A DNA stretch of 64,000 nucleotides from Micromonospora endolithica (GTDB lineage: Bacteria > Actinomycetota > Actinomycetes > Mycobacteriales > Micromonosporaceae), in contig NZ_RBAK01000003.1 in the NCBI RefSeq assembly GCF_003626595.1, positions 496,001 to 560,000 of the forward strand. The letters run 5' to 3'. Below are positions 26,876 to 33,781 of the stretch, one piece after another. Position 1 is the stretch's first letter. Each line of letters opens with the position of its first letter. Position numbers and translations under genes: made by a program. The notes beneath the pieces were generated by a model. It had not been told where the DNA came from, made no database searches, and was given only the letters and a program-made list of their open reading frames with translations.

Positions 26876-26901
26876 GTTTGACCCGCCGGGAGCCGGGGTA
26901 A
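26876..26901 (+). promoter_or_regulatory. SigB/SigF-type promoter of the TraR/DksA gene
   Basis: GTTT (26876-26879), 16 nt, GGGTAA (26896-26901), 111 bp upstream of ATG 27013. Confidence 0.65.
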
Positions 26902-27012
26902 TCGCCCGGCTCACAGAGCACGGGTGATCACCCGCGCCGAGACGACCATTTGGCCGGGGCCGGCGGCACCGCAACCAGGTGCCCCGTTCGGCCCTCAGAA
27001 AGGCAGGCAGCG

Positions 27013-27411
27013 ATGCTCGTCCACGACACGGTCGCCACCGGTCGCCCCGTTGCGGAGACCGACCAGATCCGGCAGTCCCTCCAGGCCCGGTACGACGAGC
27101 TGTCGGCGGAGTACGAGCAGGCGGTGCTCCAGAGCCAGGTGCTGCGTCTGGTCGAGGTGGGGGACACCGCCGGCGACGACCAGGCCGACAGCGGCACCAA
27201 GACCGCCGAGCGGGACACCGCGCAGTCGTTGCTGCGGACCATCCTGGACCGTCGCGCCCAGTACGAGCGCGCCCTGGCCCGCCTCGCCGAGGGCACCTAC
27301 GGGTGGTGCGAGGGCTGCTCCGCGGCGATCCCGGTGGAGCGGCTGGAGATCTTCCCCTCGGCGACGAGCTGCGTGACGTGCAAGCAGACCCGGGAGCGCC
27401 GGGCGGCCTGA
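27013..27411 (+). CDS. TraR/DksA C4-type zinc finger protein
   Basis: The product is 132 aa from ATG 27013 with AAAGGCAGG upstream. An N-terminal coiled-coil (about 15-95, QIRQSLQARYDELSAEYEQA) is followed by a zinc finger, YGWCEGCSAAIPVERL then CVTCKQ, with C-X2-C and C-X2-C pairs. DksA/TraR proteins enter the RNA polymerase secondary channel through the coiled-coil tip. Actinobacterial members of this size are often stress proteins. The upstream GTTT-N16-GGGTAA site agrees with stress induction. Confidence 0.88.
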   Translation: MLVHDTVATGRPVAETDQIRQSLQARYDELSAEYEQAVLQSQVLRLVEVGDTAGDDQADSGTKTAERDTAQSLLRTILDRRAQYERALARLAEGTYGWCEGCSAAIPVERLEIFPSATSCVTCKQTRERRAA

Positions 27412-27458
27412 CCGCCCCTCGGGTTGCCGGTCGGTCCGGGACGAGGTGGACTTGTCCC

Positions 27459-28334
27459 ATGGGTGACATCCTGGTGGGAACCGCCTCCTGGACCGACCGC
27501 ACGCTGCTGGACTCCGGCTGGTACCCGCAGACGGCGGACAACCCGGAGAAACGGCTGGCCTACTACGCCAAGCGGTTCCCCCTGGTCGAGGTGGACGCCA
27601 CCTATTACAACCCGCCGGCCGAGCGCACGTCGACCCTGTGGGCCGAGCGCACCCCGGCCGGCTTCACCTTCAACATCAAGGCGTTCAGCCTGCTGACCGG
27701 GCACCCGACCCGGGTCGGTGCGCTCTACAAGGACATCCGTCCGGACACCGACAAGAAGAACGTCTACCCCGACGACCTGCCGCCGCAGGCGTACGAGGAG
27801 GTCTGGACGCGTTTCCTCAGCGCCCTCGACCCGCTGGTGGAGGCGGGCAAGCTCGGCGCGCTGCTGTTCCAGTTCCCGCCCTGGTTCACCATCAAGCGGG
27901 ACAACAAGCAGTACCTGCTGGAGGTGGCGAAGCGCTGCGCGCCGCTGCGCCCGGTCTTCGAGTTCCGCCACCAGTCCTGGTTCGACGGCGACAACGCCGA
28001 GGAGACCCTCGGCCTCCTGCGCCAGCACCGGCTGGCGTACGTCGCGGTGGACATGCCCCAGGGGCACCGCTCGTCGGTGCCCCCGGTGCTGGAGGCCACC
28101 GCGGACCTCGCGATGGTCCGCTTCCACGGCCACAGCGACAAGTGGACCAGCAAGGACATCCACGAGAAGTTCGGCTACCGGTACTCCGACCGGGAGCTGA
28201 AGCAGTGGGCCCCGAAGCTGCGCGAGCTGGCCGACTCCGCCGAGCAGACGCACGTGTTGATGAACAACTGTTATCGGGACTACGCGCAGACCAACGCCGC
28301 CACCCTGGCGAAGCTGCTGGACGCGGCCGGCTGA
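27459..28334 (+). CDS. DUF72 domain protein (TIM-barrel)
   Basis: The product is 291 aa. The start ILVGTASWTD, followed by WYPQ and the segment FPLVEVDATYYNPPAE, is diagnostic of DUF72, as in YecE. Later family blocks are LLFQFPPWF, VFEFRHQSWF and VRFHGHSDKW. The fold is a TIM barrel related to AP endonucleases and sugar isomerases; the activity is unknown. ATG 27459 gives the family-standard N-terminus, although no strong ribosome-binding site precedes it. It is 47 nt after the TraR/DksA gene and could be co-transcribed. Confidence 0.92.
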   Translation: MGDILVGTASWTDRTLLDSGWYPQTADNPEKRLAYYAKRFPLVEVDATYYNPPAERTSTLWAERTPAGFTFNIKAFSLLTGHPTRVGALYKDIRPDTDKKNVYPDDLPPQAYEEVWTRFLSALDPLVEAGKLGALLFQFPPWFTIKRDNKQYLLEVAKRCAPLRPVFEFRHQSWFDGDNAEETLGLLRQHRLAYVAVDMPQGHRSSVPPVLEATADLAMVRFHGHSDKWTSKDIHEKFGYRYSDRELKQWAPKLRELADSAEQTHVLMNNCYRDYAQTNAATLAKLLDAAG

Positions 28335-28442
28335 CCTCATCCCCGCCGGGTGAGGACGGCTCACCCGCCCGCCGCGCAGCATGGACGGTGCGTGCGGCCG
28401 TCCGCCGATGCCGGCCGCCCGAGGGTACGGAGGTGGCCGGAC

Positions 28443-28637
28443 ATGACGGTTCGGATGGTGCCGGATCGACGGCGCGGCGCCGTGCTGCACGTCGTCGGTG
28501 GTACCGGCGACGGCCGGCGTACGCCGAGGGGCGCGCCGGTCGCGCCGACCCGGCAGTGGCGCGGCCCGTCGGGCCCGCCGCGGCGCGCCGACGATCGACC
28601 GTGGCAGACCGAGGTACGGGGGTACCGAGATGGCTGA
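28443..28637 (+). CDS. possible small basic protein, 64 aa
   Basis: A 64-codon frame starts at ATG 28443 with GGAGG 11 nt upstream and ends 8 nt inside the DUF2267 gene. The product is Arg- and Pro-rich with no recognisable domain. The ribosome-binding site and start/stop overlap support a real gene. The short length and biased composition argue against it. If it is not a gene, the DUF2267 gene has a spacer of about 295 bp upstream. Confidence 0.3.
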   Translation: MTVRMVPDRRRGAVLHVVGGTGDGRRTPRGAPVAPTRQWRGPSGPPRRADDRPWQTEVRGYRDG

Positions 28638-29058
28638 GCAGCTGCATTCCGCGTTCGAGTCCTCGCTGGACAAGACCAACGTGATCCTGAAGGACATCGA
28701 GAGCGCCTACGGCTGGCCCAAGGCGCAGCGCAACCAGTCGTACGCGGCGCTGCGCACGGTCCTGCACCTGCTGCGCGACCGGATGCCGGTGCAGGAGAGC
28801 GCGGAGTTCGCCGCGCAGTTGCCGGTGCTGTTGCGTGGCATCTACTTCGACGGGTGGAAGCCCGAGGACGTGCCGGTGAAGCTGAACCGGGACGACTTCC
28901 TCTACGAGGTGCGGCAGGGCTTCCCGTACGACGTGCAGGGCGGCCCGGAGCGGGTCGTGCAGGTGGTGCTGGACACCCTGCGCCGGCACGTCACCCAGGG
29001 CGAGTGGCAGGACGTGAAGTCCCAGATGCCGAAGGACCTGGCCCGGATCATCCCGTGA
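28630..29058 (+). CDS. DUF2267 family protein
   Basis: The product is 142 aa, all alpha-helical by appearance. The segments RNQSYAALRTVLHLLRDRMP and LPVLLRGIYFDGWKP are the hallmark of DUF2267, a small soluble family found in many actinomycetes, often near stress genes. Two similar halves (about 20-80 and 85-135) suggest an internal duplication of the helical unit. Function is unknown. ATG 28630 is chosen because it gives the family-typical N-terminus. Confidence 0.88.
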   Translation: MAEQLHSAFESSLDKTNVILKDIESAYGWPKAQRNQSYAALRTVLHLLRDRMPVQESAEFAAQLPVLLRGIYFDGWKPEDVPVKLNRDDFLYEVRQGFPYDVQGGPERVVQVVLDTLRRHVTQGEWQDVKSQMPKDLARIIP

Positions 29059-29174
29059 CACGCGCCGGCCCGGCCCGGGTACGGGTCGGGCCGCGGTCCG
29101 CGGCCGGCCGCGCCGGCCGCGGACCTTTCGCGTCCGCTCGGCTGACCGGGACAACGGCGCGTCGCCCCGTCGGC

Positions 29175-29927
29175 CTACCAGAGGTCGAAGTGGAACACCT
29201 CGAACGCGACCCCGTGCCGGACCCCCAGCCGGGTGCCGGTCGGCCGGCTCATCCCCTCCAGGAACTCCTCCGCGTCGAAGCTGCCGTCACCGAGCCCGGT
29301 CAGGTACGCGTCGTGCGCCCGCAGCGAGGCCACCCCCCGGTCGAAGGTGGCCGTCACGTCGACCCCGTGCGCGGCCTGCGGGGAGGACGCGGCCCACACC
29401 TGGCGGACCCCGTTCCAGGGCGGCGACCCGTCGGTGAGCTGTTCGGGGAAGACCCACCGGTTGCCGGCGTCGCGGACCGCGTCCAGCACCGCCCGCCCGG
29501 TGGCGATGTGGTCGGCCTGGTTCAGCGCGTACGCCCCGTCCCAGGTGTCCCGGAAGTTGTTGGTCAGCACGATCTCCGGGCGGTGCCGGCGCACCACCCC
29601 GGCCAGTTCCCGGCGCAGCGGCACCCCGTACTCCAGGATCCCGTCCGGCAGGCCGAGGAACTCCACCGTGTCCACCCCGACCAGCCTGGCCGACTGGAGC
29701 TGCTCGGCCTCCCGGACCTCGCGGGCCCGGTCGGGCGGCATCCCGTCGATGCCGGCCTCGCCGCTGGTGACCAGGCAGTAGACCACCGTCTTGCCCTGGT
29801 CGGTCCAGCGTGCGACGGCCGCGGCGGCACCGAACTCCAGGTCGTCGGGGTGCGCCACGATCGCCAGCGCCCGCTCCCACTGCTCGGTCACCGGTTCCAG
29901 CGGTCCCGGCCGGCTCGCCTCGGTCAT
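29175..29927 (-). CDS. PIG-L family deacetylase
   Basis: The product is 250 aa. ATG 29927 is chosen because GGAGG sits 5 nt upstream; GTG 29933 is two codons earlier. The metal-binding motif AHPDDLEFG is near residue 24, and the third ligand is probably in NQADHIATG near 140. These zinc enzymes de-N-acetylate GlcNAc-linked substrates, including MshB and mycothiol conjugate amidase. MshC lies 31 kb away, so a link to mycothiol is not shown by position. No signal peptide is seen, so it is cytosolic. Confidence 0.92.
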   Translation of the reverse strand: MTEASRPGPLEPVTEQWERALAIVAHPDDLEFGAAAAVARWTDQGKTVVYCLVTSGEAGIDGMPPDRAREVREAEQLQSARLVGVDTVEFLGLPDGILEYGVPLRRELAGVVRRHRPEIVLTNNFRDTWDGAYALNQADHIATGRAVLDAVRDAGNRWVFPEQLTDGSPPWNGVRQVWAASSPQAAHGVDVTATFDRGVASLRAHDAYLTGLGDGSFDAEEFLEGMSRPTGTRLGVRHGVAFEVFHFDLW

Positions 29928-30164
29928 CGCCACCTCCGTCGTCGGACCCGGTCCATCCTGTCACCACCGGAGACCGCCCGCCGCCCGCCGTGCCGGGCCC
30001 GCCCGGCACGGCGCCCGGGGCCACTGGGCGGGCGGACCGTCGAACCGCCCGTATCGGGCACGACGGGCGTCTACCGTGTGGTTAGAGAAGATCGCTGGTG
30101 GGGTACCACCCGCTGCACGACGGACCCCGGCGTACGGCGGGGCGGCACATCCGAGGGAGCACGC

Positions 30165-30470
30165 ATGGCACTCAACGACGACGACATGACGACCACCAGC
30201 GGCGGCGGCCTCGAGGGCCCGGCCGACGGTGGGGCGACCCCGGGTCACCAGGACGGTGGCGCCGACGGTGGCGCGGAGGGCCCGGCCGACGGCGGTGCCA
30301 CGCCGGGTCACCAGGACGGTGGCGCCGACGGTGGCGCGGAGGGCCCGGCCGACGGCGGTGCCACGCCGGGTCACCAGGACGGTGGCGCCGACGGTGGCGC
30401 GGAGGGCCCGGCCGACGGCGGTGCCACCCCGGGTCACGCCGACGGCGGCGCCGACGGCAGCGCCCGCTGA
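30165..30470 (+). CDS. 101-aa repeat protein, candidate substrate/precursor of the adjacent JmjC oxygenase
   Basis: A 16-residue N-terminal segment (MALNDDDMTTTSGGGL) is followed by four 21-residue repeats of the type EGPADGGATPGHQDGGADGG, each with one His; the last has GHADGG in place of GHQDGG, and the chain ends in Arg. It contains no Cys, Lys, Trp, Phe or Tyr. It is acidic, Gly/Asp-rich and surely disordered. GAGGGAG lies 6 nt before ATG 30165. The JmjC oxygenase gene starts 8 nt after the stop, so the two form an operon. The layout is that of a multi-core peptide precursor, or of a repeated substrate for one enzyme. Function is inferred; the family is unknown to me. Confidence 0.75.
   Translation: MALNDDDMTTTSGGGLEGPADGGATPGHQDGGADGGAEGPADGGATPGHQDGGADGGAEGPADGGATPGHQDGGADGGAEGPADGGATPGHADGGADGSAR
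30213..30464 (+). repeat. four tandem 63-bp repeats inside the repeat-protein gene
   Basis: Units start at 30213, 30276, 30339 and 30402. The middle copies are nearly identical at DNA level, which indicates recent expansion; the first and last units show a few substitutions. Confidence 0.95.
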
Positions 30471-30478
30471 CGGACGCC

Positions 30479-31750
30479 GTGACGCACATCGACCCGCCGG
30501 GCGGCCGCGACGGCCGCCCGGCGGCACCGTCGGCACCGACCGCCGCGCTGGCCCGCTGCGTCAGCGCCGAACCGGCCAAGTTCGCCACCGCCCACTGGGG
30601 ACGCACCCCGCTGCTGTCCCGGGCCGACGAGCTGCCCAACCCGGCGGGCTTCACCGACCTGCTCAGCCCCGCCGACGCCGACGAGCTGCTCAGCCGGCGC
30701 GGTCTGCGTACGCCCTTCCTGCGCATCGCCAAGGACGGCGCGCTGCTGCCGGCGGCACGCTACACCGGCGGCGGCGGAGCGGGCGCCGAGATCGGCGACC
30801 AGGTCCTCGACGAGCGGGTCCTCGAGCTGTACGCCGGCGGCGCGACCCTGGTGCTCCAGGGCCTGCACCGCACCTGGCCGGCACTGATCGACTTCACCCG
30901 CGAACTCGGCGCCGCGGTCGGGCAGCCGTTGCAGGTCAACGCCTATCTGACGCCGGCCGGCAGCCAGGGCTTCGCCACCCACTACGACACCCACGACGTG
31001 TTCGTCCTCCAGGTCGACGGCCGCAAGCACTGGCGGATCCATCCCCCGGTGCTGCCCGACCCGCTGGAGCGGCAGCCGTGGGGCGGCCGGGCCGACGAGG
31101 TCTCCGCCACCGCCGACGGCGCGCCCGCCCTGGACGTGGTGCTCGCCCCCGGTGACGCGCTCTACCTGCCCCGCGGCTGGCTGCACAGCGCCCAGGCGCA
31201 GGAGTCCAGCTCGCTGCACCTGACCGTGGGCGTGCGGGCGCTGACCCGGTACGCGCTGGTCGAGGAGTTGCTCGCGCTCGCCGCCGAGGACCAGCGGCTG
31301 CGCGCCACCCTGCCGTTCGGGGTGGACGTGGCCGACCCGGACGCCATCGAGCCGGAACTCACCGAGACCGTCGAGGCGCTGCGCGACTGGCTGCTGCGCG
31401 CCGACCCGACGGCCGTCGCCGCCCGGCTGCGGCAGCGCGCCTGGCCGGCCGCCCGGCCCGCGCCGATCCGCCCGCTGGCCCAGGCCGAGGCCCTCGCCGC
31501 ACTGGACGAGGACAGCCGGATCGCCCCGCGTCCCGGCCTGCGCTGGCAGCTCACCCCGGTCGGGGACAAGGTCGCGTTGCGGACCTTCGACCGCACGCTC
31601 ACCCTGCCGGGCACCTGCGAGCCGGCCGTCCGGGCCCTGCTCACCGGCGACGTCACCCGCGTCGGTGACCTGCCCGGGCTGGACGACGACACCGACCGGG
31701 TCACCCTGGCCCGCCGCCTGCTCCGGGAGGCGGTGGCGGTCCCCGGCTGA
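30479..31750 (+). CDS. JmjC-domain (cupin) oxygenase, ROX/MINA53-NO66-like
   Basis: The product is 423 aa from GTG 30479, 8 nt after the repeat-protein stop. The Fe(II) site is visible: THYDTHDVF gives His168 and Asp170, and PRGWLHSA gives His236. GRKHWRI supplies Lys183 for 2-oxoglutarate. The JmjC barrel spans about 110-260, a helical dimerisation region about 260-325, and a winged-helix-like tail about 330-423. That order matches the ribosomal-oxygenase family, which hydroxylates Arg (RoxA/YcfD) or His (MINA53, NO66) in proteins. The adjacent protein has one His and no internal Arg per repeat, so His or Asp hydroxylation is the testable guess. Confidence 0.88.
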   Translation: MTHIDPPGGRDGRPAAPSAPTAALARCVSAEPAKFATAHWGRTPLLSRADELPNPAGFTDLLSPADADELLSRRGLRTPFLRIAKDGALLPAARYTGGGGAGAEIGDQVLDERVLELYAGGATLVLQGLHRTWPALIDFTRELGAAVGQPLQVNAYLTPAGSQGFATHYDTHDVFVLQVDGRKHWRIHPPVLPDPLERQPWGGRADEVSATADGAPALDVVLAPGDALYLPRGWLHSAQAQESSSLHLTVGVRALTRYALVEELLALAAEDQRLRATLPFGVDVADPDAIEPELTETVEALRDWLLRADPTAVAARLRQRAWPAARPAPIRPLAQAEALAALDEDSRIAPRPGLRWQLTPVGDKVALRTFDRTLTLPGTCEPAVRALLTGDVTRVGDLPGLDDDTDRVTLARRLLREAVAVPG

Positions 31751-31936
31751 CCGGTGGCGCCACCGCTTCCCTCCCCTGTGGGACGCGTCGCGTCCGGGAC
31801 ATCGACCCGGACGACCCGGCCACCCTCACCCCGTACGTCATCTCCACTCCTGCTGTTTGAGTGGCACCGGCCGGCCGGCGCCTTCGGGCGCACGGTCGCC
31901 GTGTGCCGGGGATGGCTGGTCGGTCGACGGTTGCCG

Positions 31937-32281
31937 CTACTGCCCGTTGGACGTCTCGACGCGGTCGATGAGCTGCTTCAGTCGCGCGATCTCGTTGGCG
32001 AGCGCGGTGGTGCCGGTGGCGGTGAGGGTGATCCAGGTGCGGCCGCGCCGGCCCTCGTAGCCCTTCTCGACCTCGATCAGACCGGCCGATTCCAGGACGC
32101 TGAGGTGCTTGGAGAGGTTGCCGGCGGTCAGCTCGAGGTGGGTGCGGAGGTAGCCGAACTCGACCCGGTGGGCCTCGTGCGCGATGGTCAGGATGCCCAG
32201 CCGTGCCCGCTGGTGCACCACCTCGTCCAGCCCGTTGACCGGGTGCCCGGCATCCGGGTCCGGGGTGCCGGGCGCTGTCAC
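31937..32281 (-). CDS. winged-helix transcriptional regulator (ArsR/MarR-like)
   Basis: The product is 114 aa from GTG 32281, which overlaps the stop of the upstream membrane-protein gene by 4 nt. The core reads FGYLRTHLELTAGNLSKHLSVLESAGLIEVEKGYEGRRG, a classical winged helix with the recognition helix at GNLSKHLSVLE. The subgroup is that of short regulators annotated as winged-helix DNA-binding domain proteins. These are commonly co-transcribed with a membrane protein of about 230 aa, as here. It probably represses its own operon, perhaps through the AGGTTT inverted repeat at 32980. Confidence 0.88.
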   Translation of the reverse strand: MTAPGTPDPDAGHPVNGLDEVVHQRARLGILTIAHEAHRVEFGYLRTHLELTAGNLSKHLSVLESAGLIEVEKGYEGRRGRTWITLTATGTTALANEIARLKQLIDRVETSNGQ

Positions 32282-32973
32282 CGCTGCCGCCTGCGGGCCG
32301 CCGTGAAGAACCCGACCGCGCCGAGCAGCAGCACCGCGCCGCTGATGGCCTGCGGCACCGCGAACTGGGCCTGAAGTCCCCAGCCCGCCAGTCCCCAGCC
32401 CTCGTTCATCGGCAGCACCAGCAGCACCAGGGCCAGGTAGGCGAGAGTGAACAGCAGCAGCCCGATGTTGCGCTCGATCCGGGCCAGCACGACCAGCGCG
32501 ATACCGATCATGCTCCAGGGTGAGACCAGCCGGTCCAGCACCAGCCACCAGTACGAGAGTCGCTGCATCGACTCCGGGTGGCTCGCGAAATACAGGGGCG
32601 CGGCTACCCACGCGGCGGTGAAGACGACGGTCGTCGCGGCGCCGGCGATCACGTACGGCAACACCCGGGCACCCAGCCCGCGTGCCCGGGCAGCCCGCAC
32701 GTAGGAGACGGCGATCGCCGCGTAGGCGAGCAGAAGCGCCGGCGGCCAGTAGTACAGCGCGCCCCGCCGGGCGAATTCGCAGCTGCTGTCGGGGCGACAG
32801 CGCACCGTCATGCCGAGCCAGTCGAACGGGATCCCGACGAACGTCACTCCGGCCAGCACCAGCAGCGCGACCCAGGTCATCCGTTGATCGACGCGTACCC
32901 GGTGCGCCAGGGAGCGAACCTCGGACAGCAGCCGGCGGGGATCGCCGCCGGCGGATACCGGTTCAGTAGTCAT
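32278..32973 (-). CDS. polytopic membrane protein in operon with the winged-helix regulator
   Basis: The product is 231 aa from ATG 32973, with about six membrane helices (e.g. MTWVALLVLAGVTFVGIPF, YYWPPALLLAYAAIAV, VLPYVIAGAATTVVFTAAWV, IGLLLFTLAYLALVLLVLP). An extracytoplasmic loop after helix 1 has two Cys (VRCRPDSSCEF) that could form a disulfide. No transporter signature is seen; function is unknown. Its stop overlaps the regulator start in GTGA. The start lies 7 bp from a perfect 6-bp inverted repeat. Confidence 0.8.
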   Translation of the reverse strand: MTTEPVSAGGDPRRLLSEVRSLAHRVRVDQRMTWVALLVLAGVTFVGIPFDWLGMTVRCRPDSSCEFARRGALYYWPPALLLAYAAIAVSYVRAARARGLGARVLPYVIAGAATTVVFTAAWVAAPLYFASHPESMQRLSYWWLVLDRLVSPWSMIGIALVVLARIERNIGLLLFTLAYLALVLLVLPMNEGWGLAGWGLQAQFAVPQAISGAVLLLGAVGFFTAARRRQR

Positions 32974-32979
32974 GCCAAT

Positions 32980-32998
32980 AGGTTTCCATAGCAAACCT
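32980..32998. promoter_or_regulatory. AGGTTT-N7-AAACCT inverted repeat at the regulator operon start
   Basis: Arms AGGTTT (32980-32985) and AAACCT (32993-32998) are perfect and lie 7 bp upstream of the membrane-protein start codon. This is a suitable position for an autoregulatory operator. Confidence 0.5.
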
Positions 32999-33088
32999 GT
33001 CGGCGCTAGTGCCAGATTGGCGCCCGGCCCGGTCGCGTCGCTGGCGTGTGATCGACCCGGCGTCCCCGACATCGGGATATCGGGGTGG

Positions 33089-33112
33089 GTGCGACACCCC
33101 GAGGCGTCGCAC
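33089..33112. terminator. hairpin downstream of the FtsK/SpoIIIE operon
   Basis: GTGCGAC (33089-33095) and GTCGCAC (33106-33112) form a perfect 7-bp stem with a 10-nt loop, 6 nt after the last stop codon of the minus-strand operon. Confidence 0.55.
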
Positions 33113-33118
33113 ACGAGG

Positions 33119-33781
33119 TCAGCGGGCGAGGACGAGGCTGAGGATCGTGGTCACCAGGCCGGCGACCAGCACCACCGCCACCGGGCGCGGTCCGAGCAGA
33201 GCGTGCCGGCGGTCGGCGAGGACCTTCGCCGGCACCAGCCCGGCCAGCGGCCCGAGCAGCGTCACCACCAGGGCGAGGACCGGAAGGGCGACCGCCAGGT
33301 CGCCGCCGTACCGGTCACCCGCCGCCCGGGCCGCGCTCCCCAGGGCGTACGCCACCAGGGCGGCCCCGATCCCGCAGAGCGCGAGCAGCGGGTTCACCGA
33401 GCCCGGCAGGTCTCCGGGTTGCCCGGTGCGCCGCAGCAGGTCCCGCACCCCGGCCAGGAGCACCGTCGGATCGCCGGACGCGTCCGGTGCCGGCGCGGGC
33501 GGGCCACCGGTCCGGCGGCTCCCGCCGATCCGGGCCCGCAACTCCTGCCACAGCCGGTTGGCCTCGGCGTCGACGCGTTCCTGCTCCTCGCGGGCGTCGA
33601 CCAGTTCCCGTTCGGCGGCGTCGAGTTGGGCCTGCGCCTCGTCCACCGCCCGGCGGGCCGCCGCGCACTGCTGCTCGTACCAGGCGTGCGCCTCGGCCCG
33701 CTGGGCGTGCACCCGCGCGGTCAGGTCGGCCAGCCGGCGGATCTGCGCCGCGTAGGACTCGCTGGTCACCGGTTCGTTCAT
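33119..33781 (-). CDS. coiled-coil membrane protein, last gene of the FtsK/SpoIIIE operon
   Basis: The product is 220 aa from ATG 33781, overlapping the stop of the ATPase gene in ATGA. Residues about 10-85 form a coiled coil (RAVDEAQAQLDAAERELVDAREEQERVDAEAN). A Pro/Gly-rich linker follows, then three or four hydrophobic helices (VNPLLALCGIGAALVAYALG, LAVALPVLALVVTLLGPLAGLV, PVAVVLVAGLVTTILSLVLA). It could be the membrane anchor or pore partner of the ATPase. I recognise no family. Confidence 0.7.
   Translation of the reverse strand: MNEPVTSESYAAQIRRLADLTARVHAQRAEAHAWYEQQCAAARRAVDEAQAQLDAAERELVDAREEQERVDAEANRLWQELRARIGGSRRTGGPPAPAPDASGDPTVLLAGVRDLLRRTGQPGDLPGSVNPLLALCGIGAALVAYALGSAARAAGDRYGGDLAVALPVLALVVTLLGPLAGLVPAKVLADRRHALLGPRPVAVVLVAGLVTTILSLVLAR

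Noticed and set aside
30165..30470. Lanthipeptide, lasso or graspetide precursor
   Set aside because: The repeats contain no Cys and few Ser/Thr, and no LanM, lasso cyclase or ATP-grasp gene is adjacent; only the JmjC oxygenase is present.
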